DNA from: Dactylosporangium vinaceum
Lineage (GTDB): Bacteria > Actinomycetota > Actinomycetes > Mycobacteriales > Micromonosporaceae
Length of the DNA: 64,000 nt
NCBI RefSeq assembly: GCF_019904175.1
Contig: NZ_CP061913.1
Location: 4,898,001-4,962,000, forward strand
Reading direction: 5' to 3'
In this document: positions 51,392 to 59,535 of the stretch, one piece after another
How the letters are laid out: the number at the start of each line of letters is the position of its first letter
Numbering within the stretch: the first letter of the stretch is position 1
Translations under genes and position numbers: made by a program
Notes under the pieces: model-generated
Told to the model about the DNA's origin: nothing
The model's database searches: none
Seen by the model: the letters and a program-made list of their open reading frames with translations, nothing else

Positions 51392-53165
51392 CGAGCGCGG
51401 CCGCCTGCTGCTGAACCTGGCGGACGAGCACTCGCTGAGCGCGCTCAAGGTCCTGTCGATGCTGGGGAGCCGGACCCCGCACCCGGACGCGGTGCGGGCC
51501 GAGGTCCTCGCCGGCTGGCCCGCGCAGGGCCCGGTGCTGGCGCTGGCCGGTGCCCTGCTGCGGCTCAGGGCGATCGACGACCGCGAGTCCCTGGCCGCCC
51601 GGCTCGGGCCCACGCTGGCCGACATGGCGGCGCGGGCGGCGACGCGCGAGGAGCACTTCATGACGATCGCGGTCGCCGACGAGTGCGGCGCGCCCGACCG
51701 GTCGGTGCTCGCCGCCTCGATCGCGTTCTTCCGCGCCATGGAGCACGAGGACGGCACGTTCGGCCCGGACCCGCTCGACAACGCCATCGCCGCCAGTGCG
51801 CTGCTGCGCATCGGTGAGCCGCTGCGGGACCCGTCCACCGTGGGCAAGCTGCTCGTCGCACTGCCGGGGCCCGACCTGTGGCTCACGTACTGTGCGATGC
51901 GCGCGCTGGCGCTGCTCGGACTGGCGCCGGAGCCGGCCCGGCTGGACATCCCGCCCCGGTCCACCGTGGACGAGATCTACCAGCGGCTGAGCGTGATGGC
52001 GTGGACGGTGGAGCCGGTGTTCGCCGCCGCCCGCGCCGGTGACCTCGACACCCTGGCCCGCTACCTGCGCAGCGGCGGCGACCCCGACCTCCGCGACCTG
52101 CAGGGCTGGACGCTGCTGTGCGCCGCCGCGGTCCGCGGCCGGGCCGACGCCGTGCGGATGCTCCTGGACGCCGGTGCCGACCCGGACCTGCGCGTCGCCG
52201 ACGCCGACGCCCTCCCGGTCTTCTGGGCGGCCCAGCACGGCGACCTCGACACCGTGAAGGTCCTGCTGGACCGCCGCCCCGAGCACATCACGGCGATCAG
52301 CCGCGTCAACGGCCACACCGTGCTGTTACAAGCCGTCTTCTTCGGTACCGCCAGACACCGCGACCTCGTCGCCTGGCTCCTGTCCACCTTCGACCCGGCC
52401 CCGCAGCTCGTCGCCTGCAACGTCCGCGGCTACACGGCCCGGGCGATGGCCGGACTGTGGCACAACGAGGCGATCCTGGCCCTGCTGCCACCGGGGGACG
52501 CCGCCGCCGAGGCCGCCTACCATGACAGGCTCCTGACCTCGATCGCCGGCCCGGCCGACCCGCCGGTGGACGAGCTCGTCGCCGCCCTGGCCGACCCCCG
52601 CGACCAGGAGCGCATCACGGCCGCCGTGAACGCTCCCGGCCTCGACCTCAACCGCCGGGGCGGCCCGCTCGGCCAGACCCCGATCATCGCGGCCGTCACC
52701 GGCACGGACCCGGACCAGGCCACCGCCGAGGCCCGCCTCCGCGTCGTCGCCGAGCTGCTGCACCGCGGCGCCGACCCCGACATCCCGGAGCGCCACCCGA
52801 TGGCCGTCGACGCGGTCATCCGCGCCGCGGTCCTCAACCACTTCGCGTGTCTGCGCGAGATCGCGGTACACATGCCGCCACTCGCCTTTGCCGCGGCGCT
52901 GAACGAGCGCCCGGCGATCAACGGGCAGACGGCCCTCGACGACACCGTCCACCGGGCCCTCACCGCCACCGCGTCCACACTGGACAGTCACCTGGACCAG
53001 ATCCGCTGGGCCATCGCCCACGGCGCCCGGCCCGACATCCCCGACCACACCGGCGTCACCCCGCTCGGCCGCGCCACCGCCGCCCGCACCGACCCGGTCC
53101 TGCAGGCCCACGCCGCCGCCGTCCTCGACGCGCTCGGGTCAGCGCAGCCGGGCCGGCCTCACTAG
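51378..53165 (+). CDS. ankyrin-repeat protein
   Basis: 595 residues, GTG start. Residues 1-190 are helical with no known domain. Ankyrin repeats are clear at about 225-330 (GWTLLCAAAVRGRADAVRML, DAGADPDLRV, PVFWAAQHGDLDTVKVLL) and again at about 430-580 (GQTPIIAAVTG, LLHRGADPDIPE, GVTPLGRATAA). It is cytosolic and probably scaffolds the enzymes encoded upstream in the same operon. The overlap with the DJ-1 gene implies coupled translation. Confidence 0.87.
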   Translation: MITDDERGRLLLNLADEHSLSALKVLSMLGSRTPHPDAVRAEVLAGWPAQGPVLALAGALLRLRAIDDRESLAARLGPTLADMAARAATREEHFMTIAVADECGAPDRSVLAASIAFFRAMEHEDGTFGPDPLDNAIAASALLRIGEPLRDPSTVGKLLVALPGPDLWLTYCAMRALALLGLAPEPARLDIPPRSTVDEIYQRLSVMAWTVEPVFAAARAGDLDTLARYLRSGGDPDLRDLQGWTLLCAAAVRGRADAVRMLLDAGADPDLRVADADALPVFWAAQHGDLDTVKVLLDRRPEHITAISRVNGHTVLLQAVFFGTARHRDLVAWLLSTFDPAPQLVACNVRGYTARAMAGLWHNEAILALLPPGDAAAEAAYHDRLLTSIAGPADPPVDELVAALADPRDQERITAAVNAPGLDLNRRGGPLGQTPIIAAVTGTDPDQATAEARLRVVAELLHRGADPDIPERHPMAVDAVIRAAVLNHFACLREIAVHMPPLAFAAALNERPAINGQTALDDTVHRALTATASTLDSHLDQIRWAIAHGARPDIPDHTGVTPLGRATAARTDPVLQAHAAAVLDALGSAQPGRPH

Positions 53166-53199
53166 GATCGGCGGGGACCGAGACACGGGGGTGTACTCG

Positions 53200-53781
53200 A
53201 TGCCCTACCGCTGGGAGCTGCGCACCGACGGCCCGGCCCGCCCGTGGCCCGACGCCGCCGACCGCCTCGTCGCCACCATCACCGCCCTGGCCCGGACGTT
53301 CCCCGGCGAGGCCGGCCCGCTCCGCCTGACCCCGGCCGGCTCACTCAGCCTCGGCCGGGGCCGCCTCTGGCTGGCGTGGCACGACCCGGGCGGGGGCCGC
53401 ACCCAGCTGCGCGTCGGCACCAAGCCGCAGCTGAACCCGGTCCTGGAGGAGCGGCTGCCCGACGTGGCCGCCCTGGTCGCCGAGCTCGGCCGGCTCTGGC
53501 GGGCCGACTACGCCTGGATCGACATGCCCCACGTCCGCCGCGAGTGGAACCGCACCGGCCCCGGCCACCCGGTGTTCTCCCTGGCCACCTGGCTCGCGGC
53601 GGCCGCCGCCCACACCGACACCACCGGCCTCGACGTCGACACCACCGACACCCCGGACGGCCGCCTGATCGTCCTGCGCCGCCCGGCCGCCGCCATCGGC
53701 AACGACGAGGAGGGCACCCTGAGCGGCGGCCGCGCCCTGGTCGAGGCCCTCACCGCCCGCACCACGCGACCGGCGGCCTGA
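53200..53781 (+). CDS. hypothetical protein
   Basis: 193 residues from ATG 53200 (GTG 53191 in frame upstream). No family is recognised. It begins MPYRWELRTDGPARPWPDAA, has a beta-rich centre (GSLSLGRGRLWLAWHDPGG) and an acidic middle (WRADYAWIDMPHV). No signal peptide or membrane segment. TAGGAT, overlapping the ankyrin stop, may be its -10 with a short leader. Codon use is normal for the window. Confidence 0.65.
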   Translation: MPYRWELRTDGPARPWPDAADRLVATITALARTFPGEAGPLRLTPAGSLSLGRGRLWLAWHDPGGGRTQLRVGTKPQLNPVLEERLPDVAALVAELGRLWRADYAWIDMPHVRREWNRTGPGHPVFSLATWLAAAAAHTDTTGLDVDTTDTPDGRLIVLRRPAAAIGNDEEGTLSGGRALVEALTARTTRPAA

Positions 53782-53841
53782 TCGCGGCTCCCCTGACGCG
53801 CAGCCCGCGCCGCGCCCGGCCCGCATGGCAGGATCGGCGGC

Positions 53842-54396
53842 ATGGGGATCATGGAGCGGGACGAGTTCTGGGCCGTCGTCGACGGAGCCCGGGCCGGCAT
53901 CGAGGACACCCGCGACGGTGACTACGCCGAGGAGGTCGCCGAGCGGGTCGGGACGCGCCTGGCCGAGCTCGGACCGGCGGCGGCCGTGGCGTTCACCCTG
54001 CGGTACGACGCGCTCATGGCCGAGTCCTCCAGCTGGAACCTGTGGGGCGCCGCCTACCAGATGAAGGGCGGCTGCTCCGACGACGCCTTCGACTACTTCC
54101 GCGGCTGGCTCGTCGTCCAGGGCCGCGACACCTGGGAGCGGGCCCTCGCCGACCCCGACACCCTGGCCGGCCTCGGCGTGGACCCGGACGACGACTACCT
54201 CGAGTGCGAGTCGATGCTCAGCGCCGGGGACGCGGCCTTCGACGACCCCGACGACTTCTTCGCGGCCCTGCAGGCGGCCCGGGACGAGCTGCCCGCGGGC
54301 ACGTTCACCCGGCAGATGCGCGACGACGACTGGGACTTCGACGACCCGGACGAGGTACGGGCCCGCCTCCCGCGGCTGGCCGCGATCTACCGCTGA
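53842..54396 (+). CDS. DUF4240-family protein
   Basis: 184 residues. MERDEFWAVVDGAR, the WNLWGAAYQMKGGCSDDAFDYF region with FRGWLVVQGRDTWERAL and ADPDTLAGL are the family hallmarks. Function is unknown; DUF4240 proteins often occur near WGR or immunity-like proteins, but none is adjacent here. CAGGAT lies 7 nt before the ATG. Confidence 0.85.
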   Translation: MGIMERDEFWAVVDGARAGIEDTRDGDYAEEVAERVGTRLAELGPAAAVAFTLRYDALMAESSSWNLWGAAYQMKGGCSDDAFDYFRGWLVVQGRDTWERALADPDTLAGLGVDPDDDYLECESMLSAGDAAFDDPDDFFAALQAARDELPAGTFTRQMRDDDWDFDDPDEVRARLPRLAAIYR

Positions 54397-54409
54397 GCAC
54401 GTTGCCGGA

Positions 54410-54480
54410 AGTCCTGTCCGCTGGGCCGACTCAGACGGCCGGGCCGTCGGGCGACAGTCGCCGGGGTTACGGACAGGACT
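54410..54480. terminator. nested inverted repeat between convergent genes
   Basis: AGTCCTGTCCG (54410-54420) and CGGACAGGACT (54470-54480) are exact complements. Inside are CGACT/AGTCG (54428-54432, 54456-54460) and GACGGCC/GGCCGTC around one base (54434-54448), so a three-part stem can form. It lies between the ends of two convergent genes and may block read-through both ways. Confidence 0.5.
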
Positions 54481-54524
54481 GCTGAGCAGGCGCCTAGTGT
54501 CGTGAGTCGTCCCATCGTCGGCAG

Positions 54525-55127
54525 TCAGCGGTCGTGGACAACACCCTGGTCCGGGGCGGGGCCGACGACCCGGCGCACGACCCAGTGGTGCTTGCCGATG
54601 CGCCGATCGCGGGCGAAGCCGTGCCGCTCGAACAGCGCCACCGTGCCGTTGTGCAGGAACGCGTTCGCCACCGTGCGGCCGGCGACGTCCTCCGGGTAGC
54701 TCTCCACGACCCCGCCGCCGGCCGCCGCGATCAGCTCCAGCGCACCGCCCAGCGCCGCGTCGGCCACACCCCGCCGGCGGTGGCTGCGAGCCACGAAGAA
54801 GCACGTGACCCGCCAGTCCGGCGCGGTCGCCCCGCCCTCCTCGTACGCCTTGCGCCGCTTGATGCGCGGCAACTCCCCGGCGGGCCCGTACTGGCACCAG
54901 CCGACGCAGGCCCCGCCCTCGTGGACAAGCGCGGCGTGCGCCCGCCCGTCCCGGACCCGGGCCTCCTTGGCCGCGCGGTTGTCCGCGGGCGTGTGACCAC
55001 GGCCGACGCCCTCGGCGTGGAAGGCCATGCACCAGCAGCCCCCGAACACGCCGTTGTGGGCGGCGACGAGCGCGGCGAACCCGTCCCACGTGGCGGCGTC
55101 GAGGGCCCTGACGTCGAAGTCGGTCAC
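54525..55127 (-). CDS. GNAT N-acetyltransferase
   Basis: 200 residues. Motif A is VTCFFVARSHRRRGVADAALGGAL, with VGWCQYGPAGELPRIKRR before it and a RHGFARDRRIGKHHWVVRR end, as in a common actinobacterial GNAT group of about this size. The substrate is unknown. It diverges from the VOC gene over a 99-bp gap that contains a strong hairpin. Confidence 0.85.
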   Translation of the reverse strand: MTDFDVRALDAATWDGFAALVAAHNGVFGGCWCMAFHAEGVGRGHTPADNRAAKEARVRDGRAHAALVHEGGACVGWCQYGPAGELPRIKRRKAYEEGGATAPDWRVTCFFVARSHRRRGVADAALGGALELIAAAGGGVVESYPEDVAGRTVANAFLHNGTVALFERHGFARDRRIGKHHWVVRRVVGPAPDQGVVHDR

Positions 55128-55169
55128 CGTCCAACTTTATGCTCACCCGTAAGTGGCCGAAATGTTTTT

Positions 55170-55197
55170 CCCCACGGGGTCGGGGAACTCCCCGACC
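55170..55197 (+). promoter_or_regulatory. hairpin upstream of VOC gene
   Basis: GGTCGGGG and CCCCGACC pair across AACT (55178-55197). A second, overlapping stem CCCC/GGGG (55170-55179) cannot form at the same time. It may be a leader structure; no T-tract follows. Confidence 0.35.
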
Positions 55198-55226
55198 GTG
55201 TTGCCGGCGAGCCCTGAGGAGCGGAC

Positions 55227-56003
55227 ATGACGACGACACGGCCTGCCGAAGCCGCGGCACTACCCCCGGCGAACGGCGCGGCCAGCCGATTCGTGGGCGT
55301 CACCCTGGACGCGGTCGACGTCGAGGCCGTCGGCAGCTTCTGGGCCGCGGCCCTGCGCGGCCGGCTCGTCGAGACCACCCCGGACCGGTGGCGCGTGCAG
55401 ACCTCGCGCCGCCCCGACGTCACCGAGATGATCTGGATCAACGCCGTCGACCGCCCGCGCGCCGGCAAGACCCGGGTCCACATCGACGTCCGCCTGGGCG
55501 ACGACTCACCCGGCGCCCTGCTGCGGGCCGGCGCCCAGGTCCTGCGCAGCCCCGGCATCGACCCCTGGTACGTGCTGGCCGACCCGGAGGGCAACGCCTT
55601 CTGCGCGTACCCGTCCACCCCCGACCGCCCGGCCGGCATGTTCGAGCTCGTGGTCGACAGCCGTGACGCCCACGCCCAGGCGTACTGGTGGGCGTCGCTG
55701 CTCGACGGCCACGTCGAGGAGGAGGGCGCCGCCGCCGCGGTCACCGGCACCGCGGCGATCCCATGGGACTACCTGGTCTTCGAGCCGGTCCCGGAGCCCA
55801 AGCGCGACCGCAACCGGATGCGCTGGCACATCGAACTGACGCACATCGACACGGACCGCCTGGTCGCGGCCGGCGCCGTGCTGCTGGGCGAGTCCGGGAC
55901 GGCCGACGACCGCGTCTGGGAGCTGGCCGACCCGGAGGGCAACGAGTTCTACGCCCATCCTGCGGGCCGCTTCACGACACCGGCCGCCGACCCTCTCACC
56001 TGA
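55227..56003 (+). CDS. VOC-family (glyoxalase-like) two-domain protein
   Basis: 258 residues. Two similar halves begin SRFVGVTLDAVDVEAVGSFW and FELVVDSRDAHAQAYWWASL, each ending in a PEGNxFCAY/PEGNEFYAH strand, the paired VOC layout of Glyoxalase_6 proteins. Possible roles are metal-dependent dioxygenase, isomerase or resistance binding protein; metal ligands are not obvious in all positions. ATG 55227 follows GAGGAG. Confidence 0.82.
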   Translation: MTTTRPAEAAALPPANGAASRFVGVTLDAVDVEAVGSFWAAALRGRLVETTPDRWRVQTSRRPDVTEMIWINAVDRPRAGKTRVHIDVRLGDDSPGALLRAGAQVLRSPGIDPWYVLADPEGNAFCAYPSTPDRPAGMFELVVDSRDAHAQAYWWASLLDGHVEEEGAAAAVTGTAAIPWDYLVFEPVPEPKRDRNRMRWHIELTHIDTDRLVAAGAVLLGESGTADDRVWELADPEGNEFYAHPAGRFTTPAADPLT

Positions 56004-56166
56004 CGCCCGTCTTCGACCTCTGACGCCCGTCCTCGACCTCCTGACGCCCGTCGTCGACCTCTTGACGCACGGCTTCGACCTCTGACGCGCGGCTTCGGCC
56101 TCTTGACGTGCATCTTTGGCCTCCTCCTGATGCACGGCTTCGGCCTCCTGGCGCCCAGCTTTGACC
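56001..56166. repeat. 20-24 bp degenerate tandem repeat, about eight units
   Basis: Units beginning TGACGCCCGT or a variant start at 56001, 56021, 56042, 56063, 56083, 56104, 56128 and 56149. The first TGA is the stop of the VOC gene, so the array begins inside it. Unit lengths vary, so no frame is kept. It forms the left part of the 396-bp gene-free stretch 56004-56399. Confidence 0.8.
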
Positions 56167-56226
56167 GGCGGCCCGGCGGCGTCCGCTTGCCGATCCCGGC
56201 CGCGGGTGCCGGTCCTCGATTCGGGC

Positions 56227-56380
56227 GCTCAGCCGGTCGAACGTGTCAGCGGTGTTGGCTCCGGTCGGTGGCGCCGGTGATCGGGCCGGGTGCTCAGCCG
56301 GCCGGACGTGTCAGCGGTGTTGGCTCCGGTCGGTGGCGCCGGTGATCGGGCCGGGCGCTCAGCCGGCCGGATGTGTCCGC
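56227..56380. repeat. 65-bp tandem repeat, 2.3 copies
   Basis: Copies begin GCTCAGCCGG at 56227, 56292 and 56357; the first two are almost identical and the third stops after about 22 bp. A short GC-rich spacer separates it from the array on its left. No gene is seen in it. Confidence 0.85.
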
Positions 56381-56399
56381 CGCAGGTCGGGGCGCCCGG

Positions 56400-57908
56400 T
56401 CACGACGGTGGCCGGCGGGCGACGATGAACAGGCCGCTCTCCTCGCGCACGTGCTCGACATCGAGCCCGGCGGCGGCGAACCACGGGGCGAGCTCCGGCC
56501 AGGTGTACCGGTTCTCGATCGGCGCACTCAACCGGTCGAACGTGTCAAGCCACAGGCTGCGCACAGGCTTGCCCCGGTAGAAGGCGAGCGGAAGGCCACG
56601 CAGCCCCGGCACGCGCGCGGGCAGCACGAACCCGGCGTACAGCAGCGCGGCGAGCGGCGCGCACACGGCCCGGAGCACACCGAACGGCAGCCGGACCGTG
56701 ACCCGGCGAGCCACGGCCGCAGCGGCCAGCGCGGCCCGGCGCAGCCCCCGGCCGGTCGGGCGGCTGTACAGGTACACCAGCAGCAGGCCACCCGGGGCGA
56801 GGAGCCGCGCGACCCGCTCGAACCCGCCCCGGGGATCGGGCAGGTGGTGCAGCACGCCGAGGCAGGACACGAACCCGAAGCTCGCCTCGGCCAGCGGCAT
56901 CGCGTCGATCTGAGCCCGCACGACCACGGCACCGGGCGCGTCACGGAGATGGTGGACGGCGGCGGTGACCGCATCCGAGCCGTCGAGCGCAACCAGCGCC
57001 CGCAGGTGCCGAGCCGTGTACCGGGTGTACCGGGCCTTGCCACACCCGATGTCCGCACCGACCCGGCCATCGAGTTCGGCCAGGTCCAGATCAGCAACAT
57101 ACCGCCGCCAGAACGACTCGTCCTCGGGCCGCTCCGCGTCGAACGTCGTCCACTCGTACCCGAAACTGTCAAGCGTGCGCGCCTGCGCCGGGTCCGTGAC
57201 CGCACTGGAAGCGTCCAGATACCCGTCCCGCCACGGCAGCACATGCGCATTCGCGCACCGCACAACAAACTCCCGCACACCTCGCCCGCCCAGCCCGCCC
57301 AGCCCGCGCGGCTCGCTCGGTTCGCTCGATCCGTGCGGTTCGCTCAGTTCGCTCAGTTCGCTCGGTCCGCGCGGCTCGCTTAGCTCGCGCGATTCGCTCA
57401 ACTTGTGCGGTTCGCTCAACTTGTGCGGTTCGCTCAGCTCGTGCGGTTCGCTCAGCTTGTGCGGTTCGCTCGGCTCGTGCGGTTCGCTCGGCTCGTGCGG
57501 TTCGCTCAGCTCGTGCGGTTCGCTCTGTTCGCGCGGCTTGCGCGGTTCACTCATACCGCTCGTGCGCGAGGTGCCCGCGTCGCTCAGTTCGCGCATACCG
57601 CTCAGGTCCGGGTTGCGCAGCTCGCGCAGTTCGCTCACGTGGCTCATGTCCGGGCTGCGCACGTCGCTCACGTCGCTCATGGCCAGGTTGCGCGCGTCGC
57701 CGAGTTCGCTCATGTCCTGTTCGCTCGGTTCGCTCATGGCGATCGGGTCGCAGGTCAGGTCGTGCACGCTCGGTTCGCCCATCGCGCTCGGTTCGCGCCC
57801 AGCGGTCGGTTTGCGCGCAGCGGTCGGTTCGCTCAGGTCGCTCAGGTCCAGGTGCGCGCCGCAAACGTGGCAACGCAGCAGTTCGGCGACACTGGCGACG
57901 GCGTTCAC
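56400..57908 (-). CDS. SAM-dependent methyltransferase with repeat-interrupted zinc ribbon
   Basis: 502 residues, GTG 57908 with GAAGGGA upstream. The N-terminal Trm112-like ribbon has its first Cys pair at 13 and 16 (LLRCHVCGAHL) but its second part, Cys218 and His222 (VVRCANAHVLPWRDGYLDA), comes about 190 residues later. The insert is built of SEPHEL/SEPHKL/SEPHEP hexads (about 128-200) and looser SEL/SDV units. Class I methyltransferase motifs follow: VGADIGCGKARYTRYTA, FVSCLGVLHHLPDP, LLAPGGLLLVYLY. It is likely a sugar or lipid methyltransferase of the adjacent polysaccharide locus. Confidence 0.82.
   Translation of the reverse strand: MNAVASVAELLRCHVCGAHLDLSDLSEPTAARKPTAGREPSAMGEPSVHDLTCDPIAMSEPSEQDMSELGDARNLAMSDVSDVRSPDMSHVSELRELRNPDLSGMRELSDAGTSRTSGMSEPRKPREQSEPHELSEPHEPSEPHEPSEPHKLSEPHELSEPHKLSEPHKLSESRELSEPRGPSELSELSEPHGSSEPSEPRGLGGLGGRGVREFVVRCANAHVLPWRDGYLDASSAVTDPAQARTLDSFGYEWTTFDAERPEDESFWRRYVADLDLAELDGRVGADIGCGKARYTRYTARHLRALVALDGSDAVTAAVHHLRDAPGAVVVRAQIDAMPLAEASFGFVSCLGVLHHLPDPRGGFERVARLLAPGGLLLVYLYSRPTGRGLRRAALAAAAVARRVTVRLPFGVLRAVCAPLAALLYAGFVLPARVPGLRGLPLAFYRGKPVRSLWLDTFDRLSAPIENRYTWPELAPWFAAAGLDVEHVREESGLFIVARRPPS
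57395..57538. repeat. 18-bp in-frame tandem repeat inside the methyltransferase gene
   Basis: About eight units close to CGCTCAACTTGTGCGGTT (plus strand) start every 18 bp from 57395. They encode the SEPH hexads on the minus strand. Degenerate units extend to about 57306 on one side and 57850 on the other. Because the unit is a multiple of three, copy changes keep the frame. Confidence 0.85.
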
Positions 57909-57975
57909 GAGTGTTGTCCCTTCGAGCGGTAATAGGCTGCAATATACCGAAATATCGGACGCCAGGAGGTCTGTC

Positions 57976-59151
57976 GTGCAGCGGTTGCGGGTCATGCGCG
58001 TGCTGACGCGGATGAACGTCGGCGGGCCGTCCATGCAGGTCACCACCCTGCAGCGACATCTCGACGCGGCGCGGTACGACCAGCGCCTCTACACCGGACA
58101 CGTCGGCGACGACGAGGCCGACTACCAGGCGCTGTTCGCCCCGGACCTGCCCGTGCACCGGATCGCCGGCCTCGGCCGCCGCATCGGCCCCGGCGGTGAC
58201 GCGCGAGCATTCGTGCAGCTGTATGCACACATGCGCAGGTTCCGCCCGCACATCGTGCACACGCACACGGCGAAGGCCGGCGTGCTCGGGCGCCTGGCGG
58301 CGGTGGCGGCCGGCGTGCCTGTGCGCGTGCACACCTTCCATGGGCACCTGCTGCACGGCTACTTCTCGCCGCGGGCGACACGCGTCATGGTCGGTGTCGA
58401 GGCCGCGCTGGCCCGGCGGACGCAGCGCCTCGTGAGCGTCGGTGCCCGCGTGCGCGATGACCTCCTCGCGGCGGGGATCGGGGACGCCGTCCGCTACCGG
58501 GTGATCGGGCCCGGGACCGTGCTGCCGCCGCTGCCGGACCGTGCTGCGGCCCGGCGGGAACTGGGACTGGACGGCTCCGGTCCGGTCGTCGCGTACGTCG
58601 GCCGGGTCACCGGCATCAAACGCCCGGACCGGTTCCTCGCTGCGGCCCGGCTCGTGCGGGCCGCCGTGCCGGACGCGCAGTTCGTGGTGTGCGGAGCCGG
58701 TGACCGCCTGGCCGCAACCCGGGCGGCCGCCGTGGACCTGGGGCCGGCCGTGCGCTTCACGGGCTGGCGCGCCGACGTGCACACCGTCTACGCCGCGGCC
58801 GACGTGGTGCTCCTGACCTCCGACAACGAGGGCACACCGGTCTGCCTGATCGAGGCCGCGCTGGCCGGTCGCCCGTGCGTGGCCACCCGCGTCGGCAGCG
58901 TCCACGAGGTCGTCCTCGACGCGCGGACCGGCCTGCTCACCGACCCCGCCGCCGAACCGCTCGCCGCCGCCACCGTCCGCCTGCTGCAGGACGAGGACCT
59001 CCGGGCCCGCCTCGGCCGCCAGGCCGCCGACCACGCCGCAACGCAGTTCGGTCCGAGCCGGCTGATCACCGGGATCGATCGGCTGTACGCCGAGATCGCC
59101 GTCGAGCACGGCTGGTGGCCCGAGCACGAAACCGTGTCCGCGCCCGTCTGA
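57976..59151 (+). CDS. glycosyltransferase family 4
   Basis: 391 residues, GTG start with AGGAGG at 57964-57969. The acceptor-side loop LTRMNVGGPSMQVTTL and HTHTAKAGVLGRLAAV belong to GT4/GT-B enzymes; the donor side has VAYVGRVTGIKRPDRFL and the EAALAGRPCVATRVG region with TSDNEGTPVCLIEA (the EX7E-type motif). It transfers a sugar from a nucleotide donor to a lipid-linked or polymer acceptor. It is divergent from the repeat-bearing methyltransferase. Confidence 0.9.
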   Translation: MQRLRVMRVLTRMNVGGPSMQVTTLQRHLDAARYDQRLYTGHVGDDEADYQALFAPDLPVHRIAGLGRRIGPGGDARAFVQLYAHMRRFRPHIVHTHTAKAGVLGRLAAVAAGVPVRVHTFHGHLLHGYFSPRATRVMVGVEAALARRTQRLVSVGARVRDDLLAAGIGDAVRYRVIGPGTVLPPLPDRAAARRELGLDGSGPVVAYVGRVTGIKRPDRFLAAARLVRAAVPDAQFVVCGAGDRLAATRAAAVDLGPAVRFTGWRADVHTVYAAADVVLLTSDNEGTPVCLIEAALAGRPCVATRVGSVHEVVLDARTGLLTDPAAEPLAAATVRLLQDEDLRARLGRQAADHAATQFGPSRLITGIDRLYAEIAVEHGWWPEHETVSAPV

Positions 59152-59206
59152 CTACCGCCTGCCCGACCCGACGCTGCCCGACCCGACCCGGCCCATTGCC
59201 GCCGAC

Positions 59207-59493
59207 GATTCCAGCACGCCGCCCGTGCAGCTCGCCGCGATTCCAGCGCACCGCCCGCACAGCTCGCCGTGACTCCGGCACGCCGCCCGCACAGCTCGCC
59301 GTGACTCCGGCGCACCGCCCGTGCAGCTCGTCCGGATTGCGGCACGGCGCACGGGCAGTTCGTTGCGGTTCCAGCACGCCGCCTGGGCAGCCTGTGGGAT
59401 TGCGGCACGGCGCCGGTGAAACTGTGTGGAATTGCTGCACACCGCCTGTGCCGGTTATTGGGATTGCGGCACATCGGGTGTGCAGTCGTTGGC
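59207..59493. repeat. 32-bp tandem repeat, nine units
   Basis: Units near GATTCCGGCACGCCGCCCG start at 59207, 59239, 59271, 59303, 59335, 59367, 59398, 59430 and 59462. Units are adjacent with no spacers and become more divergent to the right. A GCACG/CGTGC-type stem is intact in units 1, 8 and 9, with changed but matching bases. The array fills most of the 384-bp gene-free stretch 59152-59535; frames open through it on both strands are not credible genes because 32 is not a multiple of three. Confidence 0.85.
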
Positions 59494-59535
59494 GTGACAG
59501 CGGGCCTGGCTCGGCGGCCGGTGGGGGAGTTGGGG

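Noticed and set aside
57405..57932. Plus-strand frame of QLVRFA repeats opposite the methyltransferase repeats
   Set aside because: Periodic DNA keeps several frames open; the minus-strand frame joins to real zinc-ribbon and methyltransferase motifs, this one does not.
59207..59493. CRISPR-like array of 32-bp units
   Set aside because: The units are directly adjacent with no unique spacers, drift gradually, and no cas gene is present; it is a tandem repeat.
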